Numbered from the stretch's first letter, positions 9,476 through 17,578 are shown. The stretch: DNA of 64,000 nucleotides from Paenibacillus aceti (GCF_003614185.1 NZ_KZ987724.1:3748107-3812106); one strand, 5' to 3'. Notes: generated by a model from the letters alone, not told the origin. A program made the numbers and translations.

Positions 9476-10111
9476 TTGATAGGTACAATAGCGTTGTTGT
9501 TTATTGTGAACAGACAACACGTCCATTTTCACAAGTTCATTCAAAATACGCCTCGCCTGTCTATCGGATCGATTCAGGTGCGAGGCGAGCTCTTCGGATC
9601 GGAAAGGCCGAATGACCCCACGCGCAAAGCGTAGAGTCTCTGCTTCAACCCAGCTAAGTGAAGGACTCGTTGACAAGGACACAAACTTACCGACAAAGGA
9701 TAGTGCCATCTGCTGGATCACCTCTGGCTCTTCCTCAATCGACAAATAGGCAACAGGCAGGAACAACCAATCGTCTAGTACAAGGTAAGCCTGTTTCTTG
9801 CACAAATCTCTGAATCGCCATGCTTCAATATCTCTCGCGTGGGACCGATATCCGTGGATTTCGATGCAGCCTTTGGCTCCGCCGGGCATATAGGCCAGAT
9901 CCAGATAACGATAACGGCTGCCATAATCCCGCACCTCCCACTCCGCATATAAGTGGTTAAAGTTCCCTATAGCCGGGTACCATATCTTCCTCAAAAACTC
10001 CCTCGTACCGTGTCCAAGCTCCTTTTGAAGCATCTCGCGTCTTCTCGGATTTTGTTCTGCAGCGAGTTGATCGTTAAGCCATTGGTTCATTTTGACCTCA
10101 AAACCACTCAT
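9455..10111 (-). CDS. DUF559/Vsr-like endonuclease fold with C-terminal HTH
   Basis: A 218-aa protein of unknown function. Residues about 69-125 follow the DUF559/very-short-patch-repair pattern: YLDLAY with Asp71, CIEIHGYRSH with Glu84 and His86 (relatives usually have Asp there), then a Trp/Leu-rich strand. Residues 160-215 look like a winged HTH (RSEELASHLNRSDRQARRIL). It may therefore be a DNA-binding protein with a weak or altered nuclease centre. Its last codons and stop lie inside a degenerate half of the adjacent palindromic repeat. It interrupts the salvage locus without an obvious link to it. The nuclease assignment is by motif pattern only. Confidence 0.6.
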   Translation of the reverse strand: MSGFEVKMNQWLNDQLAAEQNPRRREMLQKELGHGTREFLRKIWYPAIGNFNHLYAEWEVRDYGSRYRYLDLAYMPGGAKGCIEIHGYRSHARDIEAWRFRDLCKKQAYLVLDDWLFLPVAYLSIEEEPEVIQQMALSFVGKFVSLSTSPSLSWVEAETLRFARGVIRPFRSEELASHLNRSDRQARRILNELVKMDVLSVHNKQQRYCTYQVVKNDR

Positions 10112-10143
10112 CGCACCTCTTCCTTTCTATCTAAAAATAAATA

Positions 10144-10193
10144 ATGCCGCTCTGATTACAAGAATCGCCAACGATCCCTGATCAAAGCGGCAT
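10144..10193 (-). terminator. Terminator after the RpiR-type regulator gene
   Basis: Arms ATGCCGCTCTGAT and ATCAAAGCGGCAT form a long stem; on the minus strand it is followed by TATTTATTTT. It separates the regulator gene from the nuclease-like gene. Confidence 0.7.
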
Positions 10194-10282
10194 GTGCTTC
10201 ACACCATTCCTCATTTTCTGTTAGTCTTGCCTCACACGCTTCACAGCTAAAACCGGCTTAGCTCTATATCTCTCAATGTCGC

Positions 10283-11152
10283 TTATTTGCGGCTGCGGTG
10301 CTTACTAGCTAGTATATTATGCGTCTTGGTCAAATATTTCTTCACATTCTTGTATTCTGCGCTGGCTACGCCGGCGAACAGAATATCGATCACGGTCAGC
10401 ATGGCGATCCGCGAGCCCATCGCTCCGCTGCGCATCGTAATCTCTGGAGTAGTGATACCGAGCAGAATATCGGCCTTATCCGCCAGCTCGCTCTTGCTGT
10501 AACGAGTAAGGGCAATCGTCGACACATTATTCTTCTTGGCGATCTCCAGCGTCTCCAGAATCTCTACCGTATCCCCGGAGTTCGAGACGAAGATCGCTAC
10601 ATCCCCCTTGCCGAGCAAGGTGGCGGCGGTGAGCTGGCTATGCCCGTCCGTATATGCATGACACATTTTATTGATCCTGGAAAATTTCTGCTCCCCGTCC
10701 ATACAGATCAGCCCCGAGGCGCCGATGCCGAAGAATACGATGCGATTACTGGAGCGCAGTACCTTCACCGCCCGTGCTACTTCATTCCGGTCGATGACGC
10801 TAAGTGTATCTTCAATCGACTTGATGTTGTTATGTGAAATATTCGAAATGATCGTGAACAGGTCATCCCCCGGCTGGATGTCCGTATAGACATCCTTCTG
10901 CTCATCATCGATCGAGCCCAGTGCCGCCGAAATGCTGACGATGAAGTTCCGGTACCCGCTATATCCCATCGTTTTGCAGAAACGCAGTACGGAAGCATCG
11001 CTCGTCTTGCTGAGCTGAGCGAGGCTTTTGATAGAGAGATGCGGGATTTCCTCCGTGTTAGCCAGAATATACTCAGCCACCATTCTCTCTACCGGAGTTA
11101 AATTATCTTTCATCTCACGAATTTTGATCAGAATATTATCATTTATCGCCAT
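10283..11152 (-). CDS. RpiR/MurR family transcriptional regulator
   Basis: The 289-aa protein has an N-terminal RpiR HTH (about residues 1-78; SIKSLAQLSKTSDASVLRFC is the recognition region) and a C-terminal SIS domain (about 125-250; FFGIGASGL and VSNSGDTVEIL are sugar-phosphate-binding loops). Regulators of this type sense phosphosugars, for instance MurNAc-6-P in MurR. It is divergent from the GH4/kinase pair, with inverted repeats in between, and upstream of the murQ operon. It most likely controls both units, inferred from position and shared candidate sites. Confidence 0.9.
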   Translation of the reverse strand: MAINDNILIKIREMKDNLTPVERMVAEYILANTEEIPHLSIKSLAQLSKTSDASVLRFCKTMGYSGYRNFIVSISAALGSIDDEQKDVYTDIQPGDDLFTIISNISHNNIKSIEDTLSVIDRNEVARAVKVLRSSNRIVFFGIGASGLICMDGEQKFSRINKMCHAYTDGHSQLTAATLLGKGDVAIFVSNSGDTVEILETLEIAKKNNVSTIALTRYSKSELADKADILLGITTPEITMRSGAMGSRIAMLTVIDILFAGVASAEYKNVKKYLTKTHNILASKHRSRK

Positions 11153-11299
11153 GTAATACTCCCCACTTACCTTGTTTAATTTATGTGACGAACTTTGAGC
11201 TATAACTCTGGCGTTGCTAGACTTGCCCCTATCTTAAGTGCTTTTCAGCGAGAATACAAGTTGATCACCCCAAAACAATTGGCAATTTCTTTAATTTTA

Positions 11300-11316
11300 T
11301 TGAAATAATATTTCAA
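11300..11316. promoter_or_regulatory. Candidate operator, perfect inverted repeat
   Basis: TTGAAAT and ATTTCAA flank AAT, a perfect 7-3-7 inverted repeat in the divergent gap between the RpiR-type regulator and the GH4 gene. It is a good candidate binding site for that regulator. Confidence 0.5.
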
Positions 11317-11343
11317 AAACATAATTCATTATAACATTTATTT

Positions 11344-11384
11344 GCGAAATATTATTGTCGAATTTGTCAACAACATGCTATAAT
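11344..11384 (+). promoter_or_regulatory. Promoter of the GH4-kinase operon with overlapping second operator
   Basis: The -35 TTGTCG (11355-11360) and the extended -10 TGCTATAAT (TATAAT at 11379-11384) are 18 bp apart. A degenerate copy of the upstream inverted repeat (GAAATATTATTGTC, 11346-11359) overlaps the -35, a position suited to repression. A leader of about 45 nt follows before the GH4 start. Confidence 0.55.
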
Positions 11385-11436
11385 GACGGCGATGATAATG
11401 TTGGAGCTCTACATCAAAAGCATAGGAGGATTTCAA

Positions 11437-12735
11437 ATGACTCAGAAGCTAAAGATCTCCATTATTGGTTCCGGAAGTACGTACACCCCTGAGCTGATCG
11501 AAGGGATTATCAAGCGCAAAAACGTCCTGCCCGTCAGTGAGCTGGTGTTCATGGATATCGATGCCCGAAAGCTGGACATTGTCGGCCAGCTATGTAAGCG
11601 CATGATTGAGGCCGAGCAGCTCCCCTGCCGCATAACCATGACGCAGGATCTGGATGAAGCGCTGCGAGATGCTGACTTTGTATTGGGGCAAATCCGGGTA
11701 GGCAAGCTGCCTGCCAGAGTGCTCGATGAGAAAATTCCCCTGAAATATAATCTGATCGGTCAGGAGACCTGCGGGATCGGCGGTTTCTTCAAGGCGATGC
11801 GCACGATCCCGGCGATGCTGCACATCGCGGAGCGGATGAAGGAACTCTGCCCTGACGCCTGGCTGATCAACTTCTCTAACCCGGCCGGGATTATTACCGA
11901 AGCGTTATTGAATCATAGCGAGGTCAAGATGCTTGGCCTATGTAATGTGCCCTTTAATATGTTCAAGAGCATTCGCGAAGCTCTCGATTTAGACCATCCT
12001 GAATTCACTTATGTCGGGCTGAATCATCTGAGCTGGATTACTTCAATCAGGCAGGATGGCAAGGATTATCTCGAAGCAGCGCTCGAAATGGGTCTGAACA
12101 GTGAGGCGATGAAGAATATTCCGTCCAGCGGCTTCAGCAAAGAGCTGATCCAAACCGTAGGCGCCATTCCTTCCTCCTATCTCGAATACTACTATTTCAA
12201 GAATAAGAAGCTGAAATTCGTTCAAGAGAGCGAACTAACGCGGGGCGAGAAATGTATACAGATCGAAGAAGAATTACTGCAGATCTATGCGGACTCCAAG
12301 CTGCACACCAAGCCTGAGCTGCTATCCACCCGGGGCGGAGCTAACTATTCCGAAGTAGCGATCAGCCTGGTAGATGCGATTTATAATGATAAACAAGAAG
12401 TCCATGTCGTCAATCTGCTGAATCACGGCGCGCTCGACTTCATGGAGGACAATGATGCCATCGAGGTATGCGCCATCGTCGGCAAGGACGGGGCCAAGCC
12501 GATTGGAATCGAGAATTTCGACAATCGTCATATTATCGACTACATGCGTATGGTCAAGGCCTATGAACGCGAGACTGTCGCCGCCGCAGTCAGCGGAAGT
12601 GAGGACGCGGCGATGCGCGCACTAGTAATGAACCCTCTCGTCGGCGATTACGATGCTGCCCATAGCTGCTTCCAGGAGCTCAAACAGGCCCATAAAGCCT
12701 ATTTACCGCAATTTTTCAAGGAAGACAGCAGATGA
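11437..12735 (+). CDS. GH4 family 6-phospho-glycosidase (NAD/metal-dependent)
   Basis: The 432-aa protein is a clear glycoside hydrolase family 4 member. These enzymes oxidise C3 with NAD and a divalent metal and act on phosphorylated disaccharides. Visible are the NAD-binding GSGSTYTPELI near residue 9, QETCGIGGF near 108, NFSNPAGIITEA near 145, and the metal ligands in GLCNVP and GLNHLSW. I used the ATG at 11437 because AGGAGG ends 7 nt before it; an in-frame ATG at 11383 lies inside the -10 region. It overlaps the kinase gene by 4 bp (ATGA). The pairing suggests action on a phosphorylated amino-sugar disaccharide, comparable to ChbF of E. coli. Confidence 0.9.
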   Translation: MTQKLKISIIGSGSTYTPELIEGIIKRKNVLPVSELVFMDIDARKLDIVGQLCKRMIEAEQLPCRITMTQDLDEALRDADFVLGQIRVGKLPARVLDEKIPLKYNLIGQETCGIGGFFKAMRTIPAMLHIAERMKELCPDAWLINFSNPAGIITEALLNHSEVKMLGLCNVPFNMFKSIREALDLDHPEFTYVGLNHLSWITSIRQDGKDYLEAALEMGLNSEAMKNIPSSGFSKELIQTVGAIPSSYLEYYYFKNKKLKFVQESELTRGEKCIQIEEELLQIYADSKLHTKPELLSTRGGANYSEVAISLVDAIYNDKQEVHVVNLLNHGALDFMEDNDAIEVCAIVGKDGAKPIGIENFDNRHIIDYMRMVKAYERETVAAAVSGSEDAAMRALVMNPLVGDYDAAHSCFQELKQAHKAYLPQFFKEDSR

Positions 12736-13787
12736 GTACAAGCAATAATTACATTATAGGTGTCGATGGGGGCAATAGCAAAACGGATTATTATCTGTTC
12801 GATCTCCAGGGCAATTATATCGATCATCTTCGCACAGGAACCTGCAGCCATGAACGGTTCGCCGATGCCTATGCCAGCACATTCCGGATCATGCAGCAGC
12901 ATCTGAATGAATTGCTCCTTCCCCATGGTCTGGGAATAGAACAGCTGCAGGCTGCCGCCTTCGGGCTGGCCGGAGCCGATATTCCTCCCCAGAAGGAGCA
13001 GCTTAACGGCGTAATAGAACGGCTGGGCTTCCGTAATTATGCCGTGGATAATGATTCCTTCCTCGGCATCAAGGCTGGCAGTGAGAAAGGATATGGCATC
13101 TGCTCTATCAATGGCTCCGGCATGTCCACCGGCGGCATCACCAAGGCTGGGGACCGGCTGCAAGTCGGCGGTGTCGGCAGCGAGCTGTCCGGCGATGAAG
13201 CGGGCGGCTTCTATCTGGCGCGCAGGGTGCTGCGCACGGTCTATGATTCCTTCTACCGGATGGGCCCGGACACCAGCATGACCGCTCCGGTCATGGAGCT
13301 GATGCAGGTAAGCGAGAAGTCGAGATTCATCGAGACTGTCGTTGAAGGAGCCACGAAGCGGAACCTCCCTAATACAGAGCTAATGCGAATCCTGTTCGCG
13401 GCCGCAGATCAAGGCGATGCCGCCGCTATCCGCGTTATCGATCAGACCGCCGAGCAATTGGCCCGCTCCACCGCAGGCTGCCTGAGCAATCTTGATTTCA
13501 GCGAAGAGACCGAGATCGATATCGTCCTCGCCGGATCGGTATGGATCAAGGCCGAGAGCCCGCTGCTATTCGAGAGGTACAAACATTATATGTCCGGCTG
13601 GGCTTCTCCTTATCATTGCCGCTATATCTTCCTGCAGGTGCCTCCGGCAGCAGGCGCAGTTCTATGGGCCATGGAGCTATCCTATGGTCAGCCTGTGAAC
13701 TCAGAGCTCCGCCATAAGGTGATCCGCAGTATTGAGCAGGTACAAGCCGAACAGAACGCAGCGGCCAAGTCATCATATTTTCATTAA
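12732..13787 (+). CDS. BadF/BadG-type amino-sugar kinase (GlcNAc/MurNAc kinase-like)
   Basis: A 351-aa ASKHA-fold kinase. The phosphate-1 loop GVDGGNSKTDYYL is near residue 9, the catalytic-Asp region VDNDSFLG is near 101, and SINGSGMSTGG and VGGVGSELSGDEAGG follow. The family includes N-acetylglucosamine kinase and the Clostridium MurNAc/GlcNAc kinase MurK. An ABC importer delivers unphosphorylated sugar, so a cytoplasmic kinase is needed upstream of MurQ; this gene is the obvious candidate. It overlaps the GH4 gene by 4 bp. Substrate choice between GlcNAc, MurNAc and a disaccharide is open. Confidence 0.85.
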   Translation: MSTSNNYIIGVDGGNSKTDYYLFDLQGNYIDHLRTGTCSHERFADAYASTFRIMQQHLNELLLPHGLGIEQLQAAAFGLAGADIPPQKEQLNGVIERLGFRNYAVDNDSFLGIKAGSEKGYGICSINGSGMSTGGITKAGDRLQVGGVGSELSGDEAGGFYLARRVLRTVYDSFYRMGPDTSMTAPVMELMQVSEKSRFIETVVEGATKRNLPNTELMRILFAAADQGDAAAIRVIDQTAEQLARSTAGCLSNLDFSEETEIDIVLAGSVWIKAESPLLFERYKHYMSGWASPYHCRYIFLQVPPAAGAVLWAMELSYGQPVNSELRHKVIRSIEQVQAEQNAAAKSSYFH

Positions 13788-13805
13788 TATGAACCATTAT
13801 ATAAG

Positions 13806-13830
13806 AGCCATCCTAAGGATGGCTTCTTCT
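13806..13830 (+). terminator. Terminator of the GH4-kinase operon
   Basis: Perfect 8-bp stem AGCCATCC / GGATGGCT with loop TAA, followed by TTCTTCTT, 18 bp after the kinase stop codon. Confidence 0.85.
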
Positions 13831-13954
13831 TGTAGGTCCCCCCTCCCCCATTTCCCCATAAATTAGGAAGTTATATATATTTAAGACTGGATTTATAGTA
13901 AAATTAATCCAAACCCTCTTTTTCCAATAGATTGTCCAAATCCTTATAAGGCTG

Positions 13955-14596
13955 GTGCATAGCGTGTCTACAATTCGGATATCCAGAATCGTCGCGAGAA
14001 CGAAGGTCGAAGGGCCCGGTCTGCGTTATGCGATCTGGGTACAAGGCTGTCCAATTCGATGTGAGGGGTGCTTCAACCCCCATACTTGGGATAGGCAGGG
14101 CGGAGAAATTCGCAGCATCGAAGATATCGTCCAGGATATTAAGGCGGAGCTGAAGTCATCCCCCGAGCTGGAAGGGATCACCTTGCTCGGCGGCGAGCCG
14201 TTCAGTCAAGCCCATGGATTGAGTATTCTCGCCCATAAGGTCAGGGAAATGGATCTGTCCGTCGTTACCTTTTCAGGATATGACTATGATACGCTTCGCA
14301 GATCAGGGCATAGCGGATGGCGACGCTTGCTGCAGCAGACCGACCTGCTCATCGACGGGCCATATATTCAGAGCTTGCATGATCTAAGCCGCCCCTGGAT
14401 CGGTTCCCGCAATCAGCAGTACCGTTTCCTCACGGATCGCTATAAACAGCTGGAGGACAGATTATCTTCAATAGACAATAAGCTGGAAATCCGGCTGCAT
14501 CCAGACGGTACCCTCACTGCGAACGGAATGGCCCGGATCTCCGATCTGGAGCTGCTGTTGGAATTAGGTTATCAAAGCAAGGAGGCCAAGGAATGA
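13955..14596 (+). CDS. Radical SAM activase-like protein with DUF2997-like tail
   Basis: A 213-aa protein resembling anaerobic ribonucleotide reductase activase (NrdG-type) and related small radical SAM proteins. The cluster motif is C-P-I-R-C-E-G-C (Cys32, 36, 39), and LLGGEPFSQ near residue 98 is the SAM-binding GGEP block. The last 30 residues contain EIRLHPDGTLTANGM, strikingly like the DUF2997 protein encoded downstream (IRLYPDGRIEAETLGM). No nrdD lies nearby, so a ribonucleotide reductase role is unlikely. The start is a GTG at 13955 or 13964; neither has an ideal RBS. It overlaps the next gene by 4 bp and heads the cluster. Confidence 0.8.
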   Translation: MHSVSTIRISRIVARTKVEGPGLRYAIWVQGCPIRCEGCFNPHTWDRQGGEIRSIEDIVQDIKAELKSSPELEGITLLGGEPFSQAHGLSILAHKVREMDLSVVTFSGYDYDTLRRSGHSGWRRLLQQTDLLIDGPYIQSLHDLSRPWIGSRNQQYRFLTDRYKQLEDRLSSIDNKLEIRLHPDGTLTANGMARISDLELLLELGYQSKEAKE

Positions 14597-15051
14597 GTGT
14601 CGAAATTGTGCTTATCCCCGTTGCGATTGCATTGACGAAGGAAATTGCGGAAGGGATATTCCGGAAGCTAGAGAATAAGGATAGCGATATCCTGATTCTG
14701 GAGACCCGAATGAAGGATGAATCGCTTCTGAAGCAGGCGTTAGAGGATTGGGATTGCTCTTTTCGTACCCTAGATGATATCGGAGACCTTACTTTTCCAT
14801 CCTCAGGGCATGATGAAGTTATTTTTCTACGCAACCACACCGGCTGTTACACCCTCGTTCTACCTCACACTGCCAATCAGACCGCCTATGAAGAATGGCT
14901 TTCCAACGTTGAGAACTCCTATACCGATCTACTACAGCAGCAGGTTTATCAAAATTTGCTCGAAAGAGCGCAAAGCCAGGGATTAATCCTGGAACAAGAG
15001 GAGCGGCTGAAGGATCGCTCGATCCAACTGACGTACATATTGAATCAATAA
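14593..15051 (+). CDS. DUF1257 (Ycf35-like) domain protein
   Basis: A 152-aa protein. After an N-terminal helix, TRMKDESLLKQALEDWDC near residue 37 fits the start of DUF1257, and the last 55 residues (NSYTDLLQQ, then LLERAQSQGLILEQEE, then DRSIQLTYIL) match the family's YxxxxxLEQAxxxGFxxxEEExxxDGSIxL pattern. In cyanobacteria and plastids Ycf35 and Ycf46 relatives are known but poorly understood. Here DUF1257, DUF2997 and a Ycf46-like ATPase occur together, which supports the call. Function unknown. Confidence 0.65.
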   Translation: MSVEIVLIPVAIALTKEIAEGIFRKLENKDSDILILETRMKDESLLKQALEDWDCSFRTLDDIGDLTFPSSGHDEVIFLRNHTGCYTLVLPHTANQTAYEEWLSNVENSYTDLLQQQVYQNLLERAQSQGLILEQEERLKDRSIQLTYILNQ

Positions 15052-15062
15052 AGGAGATTGAT

Positions 15063-15653
15063 ATGTTCAGAGCATATACCAATCGGGGCAAAGGCTGGGA
15101 AACCCTGCAGAGCTGGTGGATTCTTCTGACCCTCTTCCCTCTCGGAGTAGCCAGCTTCCTTTCGTTCTTGTACATCGGGTTGCGGGTAAAGAACTGGCGT
15201 TGGATCATTTACGGGCTCGTCTATTTAGGCGGCGCCATCGCAGTATTCGCTACCTCTGAAGGAGTTAGTGCGATCATCGCTATTACACTGTGGATTGTAA
15301 GCATCATACATGCTATCAAGGTACGATCGGCTTTTCTGATTCAACTGGATGTATACAAATCGGGTGAAAAGTCGCGAGAGCAGCAAAGAATAGACCGATT
15401 GCGCCAGGAAGCCCAAGCCAAGTTCCAACCGTCTAGTTTTCCGTCACCGACCCAACTCAAGCCCCCAGCCCCCAAAATAAAGACGGAACCTAATATGCGA
15501 AGCTTCACTGGGAATGATGCTAGCCCCAACGAAAGTCAGCAAACCGAAGCTAATCCACTTCATCCAGCCAACACATCTAACACATCCCATGCATCTGATG
15601 ATTCTGCCACGAAGTTAAGCTCATCCGGCAATGGACGCCGGGTCGATGTCTAA
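15063..15653 (+). CDS. Three-span membrane protein with disordered tail ending GRRVDV
   Basis: A 196-aa protein of no recognised family. Three hydrophobic segments lie at about residues 17-40, 45-62 and 66-86. A basic stretch (KSREQQRIDRLRQEAQAK) and a Pro/Ser/Asn-rich tail follow. It ends SGNGRRVDV, resembling the end of the next gene's ATPase (GGRTVDF). A strong AAGGAG precedes the ATG. It could anchor the ATPase at the membrane, but that is inference from context and the shared tail. Confidence 0.7.
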   Translation: MFRAYTNRGKGWETLQSWWILLTLFPLGVASFLSFLYIGLRVKNWRWIIYGLVYLGGAIAVFATSEGVSAIIAITLWIVSIIHAIKVRSAFLIQLDVYKSGEKSREQQRIDRLRQEAQAKFQPSSFPSPTQLKPPAPKIKTEPNMRSFTGNDASPNESQQTEANPLHPANTSNTSHASDDSATKLSSSGNGRRVDV

Positions 15654-15670
15654 TGAAAAGGAGTGAAATT

Positions 15671-17353
15671 ATGACATCCAGGAACGCTACTCATAAAACG
15701 AAAAAGCACCTGGCCAATCTATTTCGAGCAAGATTCCCTTATCTTTACATTCAAACCTGGGAGGAGGACCGGATTCTATCCTTGATCCGTGACGTGGCTC
15801 AGGACGCCGAGCTGATCAAGACAACGCGGGATGTTATTCTGTGGCGGGTAACGAGCGGACTGATCGACGGCAAGGGCCAGCCCAAGGACGACACGAAGCA
15901 GCCGCTGAAAGCCCTGGAATATATAGAAAAATACGATAAGCCCTGTATCTTCGTCTTGCAGGATTTCCATGTGTTCTTTGGCAGTGAATGGCGCACCCCG
16001 GATTATCTGATCATTCGCAAGCTAAGAGACATGCTGTCAAGTATTAAGCGGAGCGAGCATCCGATCAACGTGATTTTCACCTCTCCGTTTCTGACGCTGC
16101 CGGAGGATTTGCAGAAGGATGTGACGATTGTCGATTTTGAATTGCCCTCCTTCGAGGAGATCAAGGCGGTGCTGGAGCAAATGATTCAGATGAATGAGCA
16201 GAACGGGCGGATTCAGATCGATCTTGATGAGGAAGGAAAGGAACGCTTGGCCAAGGCTGCACTCGGCCTGACACTGTCAGAAGCAGAGAATGCCTTCGCA
16301 CGAGCTATCGTTGAGGACGGCAAGCTGGGGGCTCAGGATGTGGAGATCGTCCTGGAAGAGAAGGAGCAGATCATCAAAAAGAGCGGAATTCTGGAGTTCA
16401 TTCGCAGCGACCTGAAAATGACCGATGTCGGCGGTCTGGAAAATTTGAAGCGCTGGCTATCGAAGCGGAATAAATCCTGGCTGGATTCGGCGCGAAAATA
16501 CGGACTACCTGCTCCTAAGGGCGTGCTAATTACCGGTGTACCGGGCTGCGGCAAAAGCTTGATCAGTAAATCGATCAGTTCCATGTGGCAGCTGCCCTTA
16601 CTCCGGCTCGACATGGGCAAGATATTCCGCGGTATCGTCGGAAGCAGTGAGGAAAATATGCGAAAAGCGATCCAAACCGCCGAGGCCATCTCCCCTTCCA
16701 TCCTCTGGATTGATGAGATTGAGAAAGGCTTCAGCGGTTATTCTGGAGGCTCGGACAGCGGCACTTCAGCCAGAGTATTCGGGCAATTCCTCACCTGGAT
16801 GCAGGAGAAGACCAGTCCCGTATTCGTGATTGCAACGGCCAACAATATCTCCCAGCTGCCAGCGGAGCTGATGCGCAAGGGGCGGTTTGATGAAATTTTC
16901 TTCGTTGACCTGCCTACCCGGCAAGAGAGAAAGGAAATCCTGAAAGTTCATATTTCCAAGCGTTTAATAGATCCGGAGGTGGCTGGTGACTTTGAACTTA
17001 CCGATGAGATTCTGAATCTACTATCCTCTAAATGCGAGGGCTTTGTGGGCGCGGAGATTGAGCAATTGGTGATCGATGCCCTGTTCGAGGCCTATGCGGA
17101 GAATTCATCGGTTCGTCTGGAGTATTTTGAGAGGGCGATTATGAATACGATCCCTCTGTCCGTGACGCTTGCGGAGCAAATCCGCGGCATAAGAGAATGG
17201 GCGAACGTCCGTGCAGTAGCGGCAACTCCAAGGGAGGATCGCGAAGAGTATACGAATGAAGGGCTCGCTATCCCCCATGGCGGGATTCTCTCCAGTATGG
17301 ATGAGTTCGATGATGTCCGGTTCAAGCGTGGCGGAAGAACAGTTGATTTTTAG
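15671..17353 (+). CDS. Ycf46-like AAA+ ATPase
   Basis: A 560-aa protein with one AAA+ module. The N-terminal 240 residues resemble the non-catalytic domain of Ycf46. TDVGGLENLKRWLSKR (about 251-266) opens the ATPase: Walker A GVPGCGKS at 289-296, Walker B ILWIDEIEKG near 344-353, sensor 1 IATANN near 387, and arginine fingers in RKGRFDE near 402. I chose the ATG at 15671 because AGGAG lies 7 nt before it; an in-frame ATG at 15653 overlaps the previous stop. The protein ends GGRTVDF. It is probably the energy-using core of this cluster; its client is unknown. Confidence 0.85.
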   Translation: MTSRNATHKTKKHLANLFRARFPYLYIQTWEEDRILSLIRDVAQDAELIKTTRDVILWRVTSGLIDGKGQPKDDTKQPLKALEYIEKYDKPCIFVLQDFHVFFGSEWRTPDYLIIRKLRDMLSSIKRSEHPINVIFTSPFLTLPEDLQKDVTIVDFELPSFEEIKAVLEQMIQMNEQNGRIQIDLDEEGKERLAKAALGLTLSEAENAFARAIVEDGKLGAQDVEIVLEEKEQIIKKSGILEFIRSDLKMTDVGGLENLKRWLSKRNKSWLDSARKYGLPAPKGVLITGVPGCGKSLISKSISSMWQLPLLRLDMGKIFRGIVGSSEENMRKAIQTAEAISPSILWIDEIEKGFSGYSGGSDSGTSARVFGQFLTWMQEKTSPVFVIATANNISQLPAELMRKGRFDEIFFVDLPTRQERKEILKVHISKRLIDPEVAGDFELTDEILNLLSSKCEGFVGAEIEQLVIDALFEAYAENSSVRLEYFERAIMNTIPLSVTLAEQIRGIREWANVRAVAATPREDREEYTNEGLAIPHGGILSSMDEFDDVRFKRGGRTVDF

Positions 17354-17365
17354 AGGAGGAGCGAT

Positions 17366-17575
17366 ATGGCGGAGAAGGTGCAAATTCGGCTCTATCCAGA
17401 TGGCAGGATTGAAGCGGAGACGTTAGGTATGCAAGGTGAGAAGTGTACGGATGTTATCGCCCTGCTTGAGCAGCTGTTGAATGCGGAGGTGGTGAAAACC
17501 AACCTTAAACCGGAATACCATGAAATCGCGGAAGTTAAGTCTAAGACCCGTCAACCATTAAAATGGGAGGAATGA
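17366..17575 (+). CDS. DUF2997 small protein
   Basis: A 69-aa protein matching DUF2997: IRLYPDGRIEAETLGM at about residues 7-22, then KCTDVIALLEQLL and a charged tail containing EYHEI. DUF2997 proteins are often encoded next to DUF1257 proteins and Ycf46-like ATPases in other phyla. GAGGAGG precedes the ATG. Twelve bp separate it from the ATPase gene. Function unknown. Confidence 0.75.
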   Translation: MAEKVQIRLYPDGRIEAETLGMQGEKCTDVIALLEQLLNAEVVKTNLKPEYHEIAEVKSKTRQPLKWEE

Positions 17576-17578
17576 ATT

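Noticed and set aside
13955-14596. Anaerobic ribonucleotide reductase activase (nrdG)
   Set aside because: The fold is similar, but no nrdD is adjacent, the C-terminal tail is DUF2997-like and the context is a different cluster.
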